Origin: JARKPK01 sp964631235
Lineage (GTDB): Bacteria > Planctomycetota > Planctomycetia > Pirellulales > Thermoguttaceae
Assembly (NCBI GenBank): GCA_964631235.1
Contig: CAZVZX010000021.1
Span: forward strand, 22,267 to 86,266
Length of the DNA: 64,000 nucleotides
Reading direction: 5' to 3'
The first letter of the stretch is position 1. Every line of letters begins with the position of its first letter. The position numbers were made by a program, and so were the translations under genes. The notes beneath the pieces are model-generated. The model saw nothing but the letters and a program-made list of their open reading frames with translations, searched no databases and was not told the origin of the DNA. Positions 36,921-45,613 of this stretch are shown here, piece after piece.

Positions 36921-37021
36921 AACAGCCCGTTGAAAAACACGATTCCCGCAGATTCGGCCCGCCGGTTCTGCGAAACTCGCACGCGGCCGCGAATCCAAGA
37001 ACGCCTCTCTCAACGGGCCGT
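36921..37021 (+). repeat. Family-2 palindromic repeat, copy 1
   Basis: Starts AACAGCCCGTTGAAAAACAC, contains ATTCGGCCCGC and GCGGCCGCGAATCC, and ends CAACGGGCCGT, the inverse of its start. It abuts family-1 copy I directly. Confidence 0.75.
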
Positions 37022-37124
37022 CAATCGTTCCTCACAATTGCGGCAACGGCCGCCAGCATAGCGAACCGGTCGATTGCGTGCAGTCGGCGTTTGAACCGCG
37101 TTCCGTTGGTCGCGGGGTCGTTTG
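37021..37124 (-). repeat. Family-1 dispersed palindromic repeat, copy I
   Basis: Minus-strand order: CGCGACCAACGGAACGCGG, TTCAAACGCCGACTGCACGC, then ACGGCCG-type right arm and CAATTGTGAGGAACGATTGA. It is joined end-to-end with family-2 copy 1, downstream of csrA. Confidence 0.8.
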
Positions 37125-37202
37125 GCGGCAAATCGGCTTGCTCGCTGCCGGCAACTTCCGTGCTCTGGTTCGGGCGGCGCATCCCAAATCAAAGCGACTC
37201 TA

Positions 37203-37391
37203 TTAGGCTGCCGCGCGATTGGCGGCACGCGGCTCAACCGACTTCGGCGCCAATTCATCGCGAACAACCGGGACATTCTCGGGTGCCTCGATGCCGATCC
37301 GCACCCGATCTCCCGAAATCCGAACGACCGTCACTACAATCCCCTCTCCAAGCCGAATCCGCTCGCTCTCGCGCCGTGACAGCACCAGCAT
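37203..37391 (-). CDS. csrA: Carbon storage regulator CsrA
   Basis: The 62-aa protein begins MLVLSRRESERIRLG and continues IVVTVVRISGDRVRIGIEAP, then NVPVVRDEL. This is the CsrA core with its two RNA-binding edges (LVLSRR and VPVVRDE). It dimerises and binds GGA motifs in mRNA leaders to control translation. A very strong GGGAGG ribosome site precedes the ATG at 37391. The C-terminal tail (after about residue 48) is Ala- and Arg-rich. It lies 170 bases downstream of an unknown 98-aa gene on the same strand. No fliW is nearby. Confidence 0.95.
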   Translation of the reverse strand: MLVLSRRESERIRLGEGIVVTVVRISGDRVRIGIEAPENVPVVRDELAPKSVEPRAANRAAA

Positions 37392-37561
37392 ATCGATAAC
37401 CTCCCTGTTTATTCCTAATCTGTTCCTTGATCGCAACTGACAACGTCGAACAACCGCATTGTGGGCGACGCTGCGAGAACGCGATGGCCTTCCAGCCCCG
37501 TCTTCCCTTCGCATGGATCAACACGGCCGACACGATCGGCCGATCGCCCCGATCGACTCCC

Positions 37562-37858
37562 TCAGGCTGCGGCCAACTCGCGACGCGGGGCGGTACGAAG
37601 CTCGACCTGCCCGAAACGCATTCCGTCCGAATCGTAGAAGAACACCCGATTCTGCTCCATCTCCCAAATCGCAGTGAATCGGGTCGCACGCGGGCCATGA
37701 ATGCAAAAGTACACCGCACACGGCCGACCGCCACGCCGCAGCACGCGACGGGTCATGGGAAACGCCCCCTCTTGCAACTGGCAATGATCGCACAACTTCT
37801 TGTAAACGTATTCCTGTACTTGGTTTTCATCCTCGAATTGTTGATGCTCGGTCAACAT
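37562..37858 (-). CDS. Unknown 98-aa protein upstream of csrA
   Basis: The family is not recognised. The N-terminus is acidic and polar (MLTEHQQFEDENQVQEYVYK). A middle with KLCDHCQLQEG and RRGGRPCAVYFCIHGPRATR has four cysteines that could bind a metal. A C-terminal strand-rich part reads FTAIWEMEQNRVFFYDSDG. AGGAAGG lies just before the ATG. It is compact, well formed and on the csrA strand, so the two may be cotranscribed. It looks like a conserved planctomycete small protein, but that would need a search to confirm. Confidence 0.72.
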   Translation of the reverse strand: MLTEHQQFEDENQVQEYVYKKLCDHCQLQEGAFPMTRRVLRRGGRPCAVYFCIHGPRATRFTAIWEMEQNRVFFYDSDGMRFGQVELRTAPRRELAAA

Positions 37859-38404
37859 CCGCCTTCCTGCTCCTGAACCAATGACACAGCATGCATCAAA
37901 TGCACACTGTACGCGGGTGAGAGAATATAGGTTGAGTGCCGACAGACTATGCTATCGGCAAAATAGCGAAGCGGCAGTAATTGGATAAAAATCTAATCTT
38001 CCGCCGGTGTTGTGCAGAGCTCCCTCGCCGCGACCATGCCGTACGGCGATCGTCGATCGCCCGATCGTCCCGTCAAGAAGGCGAAAAGCCTTTAGATCCC
38101 TGCGTTACAAGCTCGAAAGAACGCGCGACGAGCGGCGTTTGAGTCCCCGTAGCGCCAACGGCTCGCCACGTTGCCCGATCCGGTTCTGCGGAAGGTACGA
38201 GTTTTTCCGTGCGCGGCACAAAGCGACGATTGCCCGGGAGGAGTCCGGCCTGCGACACGCTCAGCCGCGAGAGAACTTTGGGAGAAGCAGACATCGCGGC
38301 GCGGCCCAATCGCGAACGGTGTCATGGGCCGAATCGCTCATGCGGCGGTCGCTTGAACAGCCGCTCGAAGCGCCACGGGAACAGCGATTCCGATTGGTCC
38401 ACGG
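37859..38404. other. Intergenic region with AT-rich upstream segment
   Basis: The first 130 bases are AT-richer than the surroundings and hold a TGCAT-CAA-ATGCA inverted repeat (near 37890) and a GCCGA/TCGGC pair (near 37940). This is probably the control region of the 98-aa gene. The rest has no supported gene. Confidence 0.4.
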
Positions 38405-39340
38405 CTATTTGACCGTCGTGCAGTAGGTCTGGAACGCCTCGGCCACTTTGCCCTCGCGATGATCGCCCTGGTGCAAATACACCCGATATCGCAACGTAAT
38501 CGATTGGCCCTGTGGAATCGTATGAGAGCCATCGGCCTGCTTGTTGCCGGTAAAATCGCGCACGCCGAACGGATTGGCCGCGAACAGCCCGTACGTCCGG
38601 ACATGCCAATAAGTCGGATAGCGGAAGCTTGACGGGTGGTTGAAGATGGCAATGCCGATCGTGCGGCCGTCGGCAGGACCATGATAATCGACCCACGAGG
38701 CCTTTTTTCCCCATGCTTCGCCGTCCGTTTTGCCATCGCTGTTGATGATTCGTCCGCCCTGCTTGGCATCGACCTTCATCGACTCGGCCACGCGCAGGCC
38801 GAACGATCCCTCTTTGGTGTCGCCGAATGTGACCGGACCGAAGGCAGCCGTAATCGTGATGTCGAAATCGATCCAACGCGCGTCTTTGTTGCCGCCGAAC
38901 CGCAACGTCCGGCGGTCGCTGCAAACCTTGGCGCCGTCGGGTCCTTGCCAGAGATTCTCGGTAACGATCTGGTCCGGGCCGGCCTCGACAAACCGTTGAT
39001 GCACCGTCTTGCCGCACGTTGGTTTTCCCTCGGCCCAGAAGTCGATTCCATTGACCGCGCCGTGGGTGAACCACAACGAGCGATGATGGATGTGGTCTTG
39101 TTTCTCATTCGGCTTCTGGCCCATCGGGTAGCTGCGCGTCGCATAGACTCCGCCGGGGGCGACAATCGGCCAACAGATCGGCTTGCTGCCCGAGGCAATC
39201 AGATACTCGGTGAACAGCTCGCCGTCCAAGCGCACCGTTGCTTTCTCATCGGAGCGATCGATGGCGACCTCGGCCGCCATGATGGGGGAAGCGGCAACGC
39301 AAACCAACGCGATAGACCACGGCTTCAATCGGTGAAACAT
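38405..39340 (-). CDS. Secreted DUF6807 (PmoA-like) protein
   Basis: The 311-aa protein has a signal peptide (SIALVCVAASPIMAAE). A beta-rich domain follows, with YATRSYPMGQKPNEKQDHIH and HRSLWFTHGAVNGIDFW, then GIAIFNHPSSFRYPTYWHVR. The HIHHRSLW motif is characteristic of DUF6807/PmoA family proteins, which are common in planctomycetes. The function is unknown. GGAG lies upstream of the ATG. It is divergent from the hydrogenase-maturation group. Confidence 0.82.
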   Translation of the reverse strand: MFHRLKPWSIALVCVAASPIMAAEVAIDRSDEKATVRLDGELFTEYLIASGSKPICWPIVAPGGVYATRSYPMGQKPNEKQDHIHHRSLWFTHGAVNGIDFWAEGKPTCGKTVHQRFVEAGPDQIVTENLWQGPDGAKVCSDRRTLRFGGNKDARWIDFDITITAAFGPVTFGDTKEGSFGLRVAESMKVDAKQGGRIINSDGKTDGEAWGKKASWVDYHGPADGRTIGIAIFNHPSSFRYPTYWHVRTYGLFAANPFGVRDFTGNKQADGSHTIPQGQSITLRYRVYLHQGDHREGKVAEAFQTYCTTVK

Positions 39341-39363
39341 GGGCCGTCCACTCCTCAGCAGCC

Positions 39364-39472
39364 TAAAGAGAATTGTGAAAAACGGAAGGAAAGCGATTCA
39401 AACGGGGACAACGCGCAAAACAGCCGCTTCGCTGCCTCCGCGGCCGCTTTCCGCCAATGCTTGGTACTATTT
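39364..39472 (+). repeat. Family-1 dispersed palindromic repeat, copy J
   Basis: Starts TAAAGAGAATTGTGAAAAAC, then GAAAGCGATTCAAACGGGG, AACAGCCGCTTCGCTGC, CCGCGGCCGCTTTCCG, and ends GGTACTATTTCG. It lies in the 534-base gap between DUF6807 and the maturation protease. The rest of the gap is featureless. Confidence 0.85.
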
Positions 39473-39874
39473 CGTACGTTCAGTGGCGACGCAACTCCGG
39501 CGGTTCGGCCAACTTGGCCATTCGACAACTTCCGCATCGTCCAGCGCACAACGCACAGCCCCGATCGGCAGACGGCCGGCGTCGGCGAGTTTCGCCGAAG
39601 TCATTTCGACGGGACCGGCCGGTAGGTCAAAAGCCGGGGGAGAAAGTCGTCAAGCCGGAATCGCTCGGTGCGAATGGCATTTCGCAAAGGCCCGGGCTCG
39701 AACGCCGCCAAGTCTGTCGCCATAATAGTCAGAGAATGGAGAGGCGGCAAGCCGCGTGCCGACCGGGCCGAAATCCTCGAACGGGAGCAGCGCGATTCGT
39801 TGATCGATCGGGTTGGGTAATATCGTGAGCCGTCCTTCCAAGGGCATCTGGCCAAAGCAATTCAACCGTTGACG

Positions 39875-40342
39875 ATGAAGACACTGGTATTGGGCCTGGG
39901 AAATCCGATCGTTCGCGACGATAGCATCGGGCTGCGGGTCGTTGCGCAACTGCGAGACCGACTCGCCGACCGCGAGGGCGTCGAGGTGGACGAAGACTAC
40001 TGGGGGGGCCTGAGGTTAATGGAGCGAATGGTCGGATTCGATCAGGCGGTCGTGATCGACGCCATTCAAACCGGCGCCGAGCCGGGCACGATCCACGTGC
40101 TCACGCCCTCGGCCATTCCCACGCAGCGAAGCGCCTCGGCCCACGACGTGAACCTGCCCACCGCGCTGGCGTTTGGACGACAGGCCGGCCTAAAACTGCC
40201 CGAAGACGATCGGATTCGCCTTGTCGGGATCGAGGTGGTCGATATACTCACATTCGGCGACGATTGCACTGAGGCCGTGGCTGCCGCCTTGCCGCAGGCC
40301 GTAAGAACAGTGATGGAGTTGCTCGATGGGATGAACGTGTGA
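39875..40342 (+). CDS. [NiFe]-hydrogenase maturation endopeptidase
   Basis: The 155-aa protein is a HycI/HyaD-type protease. GLGNPIVRDDSIGL is at the N-terminus (D15/D16), AVVIDAIQTG carries D62, and SAHDVNLPTAL carries H90. These are the positions expected to bind nickel in the immature large subunit, after which the C-terminal peptide is cut. It is first of a group with a cNMP-binding protein and hypA on the same strand. No hydrogenase structural gene is in the window. The ATG at 39875 is preferred to an in-frame TTG six bases upstream. Confidence 0.9.
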   Translation: MKTLVLGLGNPIVRDDSIGLRVVAQLRDRLADREGVEVDEDYWGGLRLMERMVGFDQAVVIDAIQTGAEPGTIHVLTPSAIPTQRSASAHDVNLPTALAFGRQAGLKLPEDDRIRLVGIEVVDILTFGDDCTEAVAAALPQAVRTVMELLDGMNV

Positions 40343-40413
40343 TGCCGATCCGCATGCCGACCGGTGCGACGCGGGGCGGTCGGTAAGAACAACATTTTTT
40401 GGGGAGCATTATC

Positions 40414-40860
40414 ATGATTTCGCCCGAGGTCTTGCGACGGTACCCCTACTTTGCCCAAATCAGCGACGAAAGCATCAAGCAGCTTGCGATGCTGGCCGAG
40501 GAAAAACGCGTTCCTGCCGGAACGATCATGTTCCGCGGCGGCGATCCGGCCGCCCATCTGTCGATTATCCTCAAGGGCGAAGTGAGCATTCAGTACGAGT
40601 TGGGGAACGGCGAACTCCGCACCGTTGATAACCTGGTCGCCGGCGACCTGCTCGGGTGGTCGGCCCTGGTCGAGCCGTATCGTTACACCGCCATCGCCAC
40701 GGCCGTCCAAAGCCTGGAGCTAGCCTGTATCGATGCCGCCAAGCTTCGGGAGTTGTGCGAACGCGATCCGTTGCTGGGTTACCGACTGATGACGCAAGTG
40801 GCCAAATTGCTCGCCCATCGGCTCGAAGGCGCACGGGTCCAACTGGCCGCGATCGATTGA
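40414..40860 (+). CDS. Cyclic-nucleotide-binding domain protein
   Basis: The 148-aa protein is one cNMP-binding beta-barrel: PYFAQISDESIKQLAM, then GTIMFRGGDPAAHLSIILKG, VAGDLLGWSALV in the phosphate-cassette position, and a C-terminal helix. It has no helix-turn-helix, so it is not a classic Crp/Fnr regulator. The cassette lacks the usual arginine next to the Ser/Ala pair, so cNMP binding is uncertain. A GGGAGC site precedes the ATG at 40414. It sits between two [NiFe]-hydrogenase maturation genes and may modulate that enzyme (inference). Confidence 0.82.
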   Translation: MISPEVLRRYPYFAQISDESIKQLAMLAEEKRVPAGTIMFRGGDPAAHLSIILKGEVSIQYELGNGELRTVDNLVAGDLLGWSALVEPYRYTAIATAVQSLELACIDAAKLRELCERDPLLGYRLMTQVAKLLAHRLEGARVQLAAID

Positions 40861-41079
40861 TCGACTCGATTCGTCTGGGCCCGTTCGAATGGGCACGGGC
40901 GGATCACCGGCGCCGCAGTGCGTCATTCCATGAATTCCGTCGAGCAACAGCGGGGGCTGCGGCGGCAATAGGCGGGCGTCCCATTTCGTACGCTTGACTC
41001 CGGCGGCTTGGGAACGGGTTCGGCTCGTTTCGGCCGGGAGTGGGTCAATCCCGGTTGTTTCCGCTGAACGGCCCCGCTT

Positions 41080-41168
41080 CATTGAGGAAGCGACGGCGGG
41101 CGCAGAAAAGCAGCCGCTTGCGAACAGTCGCCTTTTGAACTGCTTTCCGTTTTTCGCGGTTTTCTTTG
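41080..41168 (-). repeat. Family-1 dispersed palindromic repeat, copy K
   Basis: Minus-strand order: AAAACCGCGAAAAACGG, AAAGCAGTTCAAAAGGCG, then a rearranged middle with CAAGCGGCTGCTT and a right arm GTCGCTTCC. It ends about 15 bases before the hypA start and so would lie in its leader. The remainder of the 320-base gap is empty. Confidence 0.75.
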
Positions 41169-41182
41169 GAAGCGATGCGCCG

Positions 41183-41533
41183 ATGCACGAGCTTTCGATT
41201 GCCGAGGCCCTGATCGAGCAAGTCGAACGCGAGGTTCGCCGCGCCGGGCACGCAGGCCGCGTGCTAAAAATCGAGCTGAGCATCGGGCAACTCAGCGGAG
41301 TGCATCACGAATCGCTCAAGTTCGCCCTCGACCTTTTGGCTCCAGGCACGCTGGTGGAAAAGGCCCTGGTCGAGATTCGTCGGCCGAAGGCGGTTTGCGC
41401 GTGCGGCCAATGCGGAGGACGAACCGAAATCGAGCAATGGCCCCTTGGCTGCCCGAAGTGTGGATCGAATCAAATCACGATCGAAGGCGGGCGAGAACTG
41501 CTCTTGGAAAGCATCGAATTGGAAGACGATTGA
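41183..41533 (+). CDS. hypA: Hydrogenase nickel-incorporation protein HypA
   Basis: The 116-aa protein starts MHELSIAEALIEQ. The N-terminal MHE supplies the Ni2+ ligands (His2), and this fixes the start. The zinc site uses the cysteines in CACGQC and CPKC near residues 70-100. GRVLKIELSIGQLSGV is typical of the family. It delivers nickel to the [NiFe]-hydrogenase large subunit, or to urease. No hypB is present in the window. It is last of the protease, cNMP protein, hypA series. Confidence 0.95.
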   Translation: MHELSIAEALIEQVEREVRRAGHAGRVLKIELSIGQLSGVHHESLKFALDLLAPGTLVEKALVEIRRPKAVCACGQCGGRTEIEQWPLGCPKCGSNQITIEGGRELLLESIELEDD

Positions 41534-41565
41534 AACAGGCGATCCAAGCGCTGCGGTCCGCCGCT

Positions 41566-42390
41566 TCAGCGCCCCGGTTGGGCTGTGATCGTGCCTTCCC
41601 ACGGGCTGCTCGCCGTGGCGTAGAGTTTTTTCGGGATGCGGCCGGCGAGGAAGGCCTGGCGGCCCGCCTCGGCCCCCAACCGCATGGCGCGCGCCATGCG
41701 CAAGGGATCCTTTGCGTGGGCGATGCCCGTGTTCAACAGCACGCCGTCAACGCCCAACTCCATAGCCACCGTCACATCGCTGGCCGTTCCCACCCCGGCA
41801 TCGACAATCACCGGATAGTCCGGATCGCCGTCCTTGAGGTACTCGAGGCAAATCCGAATGCTGTTGGGGTTCAGCACGCCTTGGCCCGAGCCGATGGGGC
41901 TGCCGGCGGGCATCACACTGGCAGCGCCCGCCTGCTTGAGCTTCAAGGCGACGATCGGATCGTCGCTCGTGTAAACGAGCACCTCAAACCCATCGGCTAC
42001 CAATTCTTCCGTGGCACGAAGGGTTTCGATCGGGTTGGGCAACAGGGTCTTCGCGTCGCCCAGACACTCGAGCTTGACCCAATTGGCGCCGGGGTTGCCC
42101 ATCTGAGAAAGCAACTCGCGGCCCAAGCGGGCGACGCGCACCGCGTCGGCCGCCGAAAAGCAACCGGCCGTATTCGGCAAGATGGTGTATCGTTTCGTGT
42201 CGATATAGTCGAGAAGGCTGCGGCCTTGCGCATCAAAAAGCCGCTCGCGGCGCACCGCCACGGTGATGCACTCGGCCCCTGCTTCGGCCAAGCAATCGCA
42301 CATCAATTCGTAGGTAGCATATTTGCCGGTGCCGACAATCAAACGGCTTTGAAACTGATGGCTGCCGATCCGCAATGGTTGGTCGTTCAT
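41566..42390 (-). CDS. thiG: Thiazole synthase ThiG
   Basis: The 274-aa protein shows the ThiG pattern: SRLIVGTGKYATYELM, ITVAVRRERLFD, NTAGCFSAADAVRVARLGRE, KLECLGDAKTLLPNP and PVIVDAGVGTASD, with VLLNTGIAHAKDP at the phosphate site. The lysine in WVKLE forms the imine with deoxyxylulose phosphate. It makes the thiazole ring of thiamine with ThiS as sulfur carrier. thiS lies upstream on the same strand. It converges with hypA. Confidence 0.96.
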   Translation of the reverse strand: MNDQPLRIGSHQFQSRLIVGTGKYATYELMCDCLAEAGAECITVAVRRERLFDAQGRSLLDYIDTKRYTILPNTAGCFSAADAVRVARLGRELLSQMGNPGANWVKLECLGDAKTLLPNPIETLRATEELVADGFEVLVYTSDDPIVALKLKQAGAASVMPAGSPIGSGQGVLNPNSIRICLEYLKDGDPDYPVIVDAGVGTASDVTVAMELGVDGVLLNTGIAHAKDPLRMARAMRLGAEAGRQAFLAGRIPKKLYATASSPWEGTITAQPGR

Positions 42391-42548
42391 CAGAAATACT
42401 CGTCAGTGAAACGGGGCGATTCGATCGTGCGTCGAATAAGGGTCGAATAGCGGCTCCCGTCGCTCGCCCCGGTTTTGCCAAAACAGAAGCGACGATCTGC
42501 CAATCAGGTGCCGCCCGGCGACAACAGCCACCGACGCGAAGCCGAATG

Positions 42549-42773
42549 CTACCCGCCGCCCACGAAGGTAACAATTTCTACTCGGTCGCCCGGCTCAAGC
42601 CGCCGCCGGTCGTGCTCGGCCTTGGGCACCACCTCGCCATTCAGCTCGACGGCCGCAGGACGTTCCGCAACGCCAACCGCAACCAGCAACTCGGCAATGG
42701 TAATCCGGCGGGCAACCCGGTGAGGTTGGCCGTTCAGTTCGATCGAAAACGATTCGTCTGCCACGGCCGTCAC
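42549..42773 (-). CDS. thiS: Sulfur carrier protein ThiS
   Basis: The 74-aa ubiquitin-fold protein shows SIELNGQPHRVARR, ITIAELLVAVGV, AVELNGEVVPKAEHD, GDRVEIVTFVGGG. The C-terminal Gly-Gly is the site of thiocarboxylation; here the end is GGG. The GTG at 42773 overlaps the stop of the upstream 172-aa gene (GTGA), so that start is preferred over a GTG nine bases later. It is followed by thiG. Confidence 0.9.
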   Translation of the reverse strand: MTAVADESFSIELNGQPHRVARRITIAELLVAVGVAERPAAVELNGEVVPKAEHDRRRLEPGDRVEIVTFVGGG

Positions 42774-43288
42774 CCGCTCGGCGGCGCCACCACGGCGCGG
42801 AATCGCACCATGTCCAACGGCACCAGGGTGTTCTTGATCGGGGCACCGGTGGCCCGTACTCCCGGGATCCACGGCAAGCCATAGGCCGCACATTGGCCGG
42901 TGGTGATCTCGGCCACATAGAGGATCGAGCTGCTGATTTGCGCTGCGCCCGCCCCGCGACGGGTTTGATTGATGCCGGTAACCATCATGAATTTCGGGTT
43001 CTTCGCCGGATCGATCTTGAAGTCGGGCAGAACGTTGTATTGGAAGGCCCCTTGGAACTTGTTATTTCGGCCCATCACCACGGCGCGAAGGTCGCCGGTG
43101 AGAAAATCGAGAAAGTACACCGCCTCGACCTCTTCATCCACATGTCCGGTGGCGATGGCGAATGTATCGCTCCGATCGGTCGCCACCGCATGCAACGCGC
43201 TGTGCGGCCAAAAACCGCCCACCAAAGCGCCGACGGCCACGCCCGCCAACAACCACCACCACCGATTGCGCGACACGGTTTGATACAT
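42770..43288 (-). CDS. Unknown membrane-anchored protein coupled to thiS, 172 aa
   Basis: The family is not recognised by name. The protein has one N-terminal hydrophobic helix (WWWLLAGVAVGALVGGFW) and then a beta-rich domain with AVYFLDFLTGDLRAVVMGR, QYNVLPDFKIDPAKNPKF and ISSSILYVAEITTGQCAAYG. Its stop overlaps the thiS start by four bases, so it is translationally coupled to thiS. No thiamine-related motif can be seen. It looks like a conserved planctomycete protein of the periplasmic face. Confidence 0.75.
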   Translation of the reverse strand: MYQTVSRNRWWWLLAGVAVGALVGGFWPHSALHAVATDRSDTFAIATGHVDEEVEAVYFLDFLTGDLRAVVMGRNNKFQGAFQYNVLPDFKIDPAKNPKFMMVTGINQTRRGAGAAQISSSILYVAEITTGQCAAYGLPWIPGVRATGAPIKNTLVPLDMVRFRAVVAPPSG

Positions 43289-43966
43289 CGTGCTTTCTCC
43301 CGTGATCGGCTCCGCCGAACCGGACCCGACCGAAACCCGGCAACGCCGTACGCCGGCGGCCTCTGAGCGATCGGCCCGACGGCCGATTCCTTGCGACGAA
43401 CAGACCCGAACTCAATCGCCTTGTCCCGAACACACCTCCCCGGAGAAATGTCTTCCCAAGGGCAACGGTTCTTTTCGAATGATACCGCTTTTCCCGCGCC
43501 GGCGGAAGCCCGCACCGAGAATCACCGTCGGAGCGTCCGAGCGCACCCCACGCTCCGGCGACCGCACCGCTGTCACCCCTGCCGATGCCCGCACCGCCAT
43601 CGCCCCTGCCGACGCCGTCATCGCCCGTGGCGGAACAACAGGGCCGGCCGCAATTTCACCCTCCACTATCATTTCATACGGTTTTGCCCGCCCTTTGGTT
43701 TGGCAAATCCATCGCTAGAGTCCTTGAGTATTCGCGCCGTGCGGCCCTTTCCATTCGATCACAGGGCAATGTAGAATCAGCCGGATGAGCCTTACGCCGG
43801 AATCGCATCATTGGCGATGTCTGGCGCCCCGCAAAAAACACGCTCAGAACCCGTCGAGCCGCGGACATTCGGCACCACCCGGGCACCGCGCGGCGAATGG
43901 GTCCCCACCGCTTTCTCCGACGTTCGGGGTGAAGCCGCAGCCACTCTCTTTCAAGGAGCGACAACG
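43289..43966. other. Intergenic region, no supported gene
   Basis: Divergent gap of 678 bases. Open frames are Arg- and Pro-rich without motifs. A two-copy tandem of period 27, built on CCCCTGCCGA, lies near 43567-43620. No thiamine riboswitch core was found upstream of the thi genes. Confidence 0.45.
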
Positions 43967-45613
43967 ATGGTTTCGGTTGCAAGTCGCCAGTTTGGCCGGT
44001 CTATGCGTTGCGGTTCGAGTTGGTTGATTGCGGCCGTGTTGGTCGCGGTCGGGCTTCAACAGGCTGCCTGGGCTGCCGATTCGCAGTCCGACGCTCCGCC
44101 GAAGCGCGTTCCGCCGGCCGCCGTGCCGAAGCTCGGCATGAACCTCAACGGCCCGGCCGACTGGAACACCGAGATCCCCTTCGTCGATGCCTTTCGGCTG
44201 TCGCGCCCCTGGGTTTCGCAACGTCGCGGCGAAGGGTGGGGCAAAGGCCCCAAGCTCGAATTGGATGAGCACGGCTGGGTCAAACGGCTCGAAGACGGCT
44301 GCTTCGCCGAAACCTTGCTGATGACCATCGACAACGGCCGGTACCCCTCGGGCCGATATACCGTGCTTTACGATGGCCGCGGCGAACTGACCGTCGCGCA
44401 TGCCGGCAAAGTGGTCGAAAGCGAGCCGGGCCGAATGCTCGTCGATGTCGATTCTTCAAAGGGCGCACTCTTCCTGCAAGTCCGCGCAACCGACCCGAAT
44501 GACTACATCCGCAACATTCGCGTGATTCTGCCGGGCTTCGAAAAGACGTATCGCGACCAGCCGTTCCACCCGACGTTCCTCAACCGCTGGAAGGGCGTCG
44601 CCTGCTTCCGCTTCATGGATTGGATGGAAACCAACGGGTCGAAAATCGAACGCTGGGCGGATCGTCCCACACCGCAAAGCGCCACGTTCTGCGAAAAGGG
44701 GGTCGCGCTGGAGTGGATGATCGATCTTTGCAATCGCCAACAGGCCGACGCTTGGTTCTGCATGCCGCATTTGGCCGACGACGACTACGTTCGCCGTTTC
44801 GCCCAAATGACGAAAGAAAGGCTCGATCCGAAACTGCGCGTCTATATCGAGTACTCGAACGAGGTGTGGAACAGCCAGTTCCCTCAAACCCGCTTCAGTT
44901 GGGAAAAGGCCAAGCAGTTGCAGCTCGGCCCGGCCGAACGCCCCTGGGAAGGCGGCGCGATGTTCTACGCGCGGCGGAGCGTGCAGATCTTCAAAATCTG
45001 GGAAGAAGTGTTCGGCGGCACCGACCGGCTGGTGCGGGTGCTGGCCTGGCAGTCGGGCAACACGCATTGGATGGATAAGATTCTGCTGCCCTTCGAAGAC
45101 GCCCATCGCTCGACCGACGCGCTGGCCATCGCCCCGTACATCGCGATGAATATCCCCAACGATGGGAAAGAGCTTCGGGCCGATGACGTAGCCCGCTGGT
45201 CGCTCGATCAGGTGTTCGACTATATGCGAAACCAATCGCTGCCGAAATCAATCCGCGCCATCGAGGCCACCAAAGGCATCGCCGACAAGTACGGCCTGAA
45301 AATGATTGCCTACGAGGGCGGGCAACACATGGTGGGCCTTCGCGCGGCCGTCAATAACGATCAACTCACCGGCTTGCTCCACCGCGCCAACGCCGACCCG
45401 CGGATGGGCGAACTATACGACGCATACTACGACGCATGGACCCGCAACGGCGGCGACCTGTTCTGCTACTTTTCCTCCGTCGGACGGTGGAGCAAATGGG
45501 GCAGTTGGGGCATCATGCAGCACTACGACGACGATCCGCGGCAATCGCCCAAGTTCCTCAGCACCGTCCGCTGGGCGCGAAAATGGGGCCAACCGATTGC
45601 CCTGCCCGAGTGA
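43967..45613 (+). CDS. Secreted carbohydrate-active-like protein, unknown family
   Basis: The 548-aa protein has a signal peptide (about 1-36, ending near QQAAWAAD). A conserved large domain follows, beginning KLGMNLNGPADWNTEIPFVD. Features resembling a glycoside-hydrolase barrel are MTIDNGRYPSGRYTVLYDG, RWKGVACFRFMDWMETNGS, and LRVYIEYSNEVWNSQF. The EYSNEVWN segment is in a position similar to the acid/base glutamate of clan GH-A enzymes. ALAIAPYIA and MIAYEGGQHMVG follow; the latter glutamate could be the nucleophile (inference). Similar planctomycete proteins are often called cellulose-binding. AAGGAG lies nine bases before the ATG at 43967. Confidence 0.75.
   Translation: MVSVASRQFGRSMRCGSSWLIAAVLVAVGLQQAAWAADSQSDAPPKRVPPAAVPKLGMNLNGPADWNTEIPFVDAFRLSRPWVSQRRGEGWGKGPKLELDEHGWVKRLEDGCFAETLLMTIDNGRYPSGRYTVLYDGRGELTVAHAGKVVESEPGRMLVDVDSSKGALFLQVRATDPNDYIRNIRVILPGFEKTYRDQPFHPTFLNRWKGVACFRFMDWMETNGSKIERWADRPTPQSATFCEKGVALEWMIDLCNRQQADAWFCMPHLADDDYVRRFAQMTKERLDPKLRVYIEYSNEVWNSQFPQTRFSWEKAKQLQLGPAERPWEGGAMFYARRSVQIFKIWEEVFGGTDRLVRVLAWQSGNTHWMDKILLPFEDAHRSTDALAIAPYIAMNIPNDGKELRADDVARWSLDQVFDYMRNQSLPKSIRAIEATKGIADKYGLKMIAYEGGQHMVGLRAAVNNDQLTGLLHRANADPRMGELYDAYYDAWTRNGGDLFCYFSSVGRWSKWGSWGIMQHYDDDPRQSPKFLSTVRWARKWGQPIALPE

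Noticed and set aside
43289..43500. Thiamine riboswitch upstream of the thi genes
   Set aside because: I looked for the CTGAGA and ACCTGA core elements on the minus strand and did not find them in a consistent order.
43567..43620. Two-copy 27-bp tandem
   Set aside because: Only two imperfect units in a GC-rich gap; probably chance or a minor duplication.
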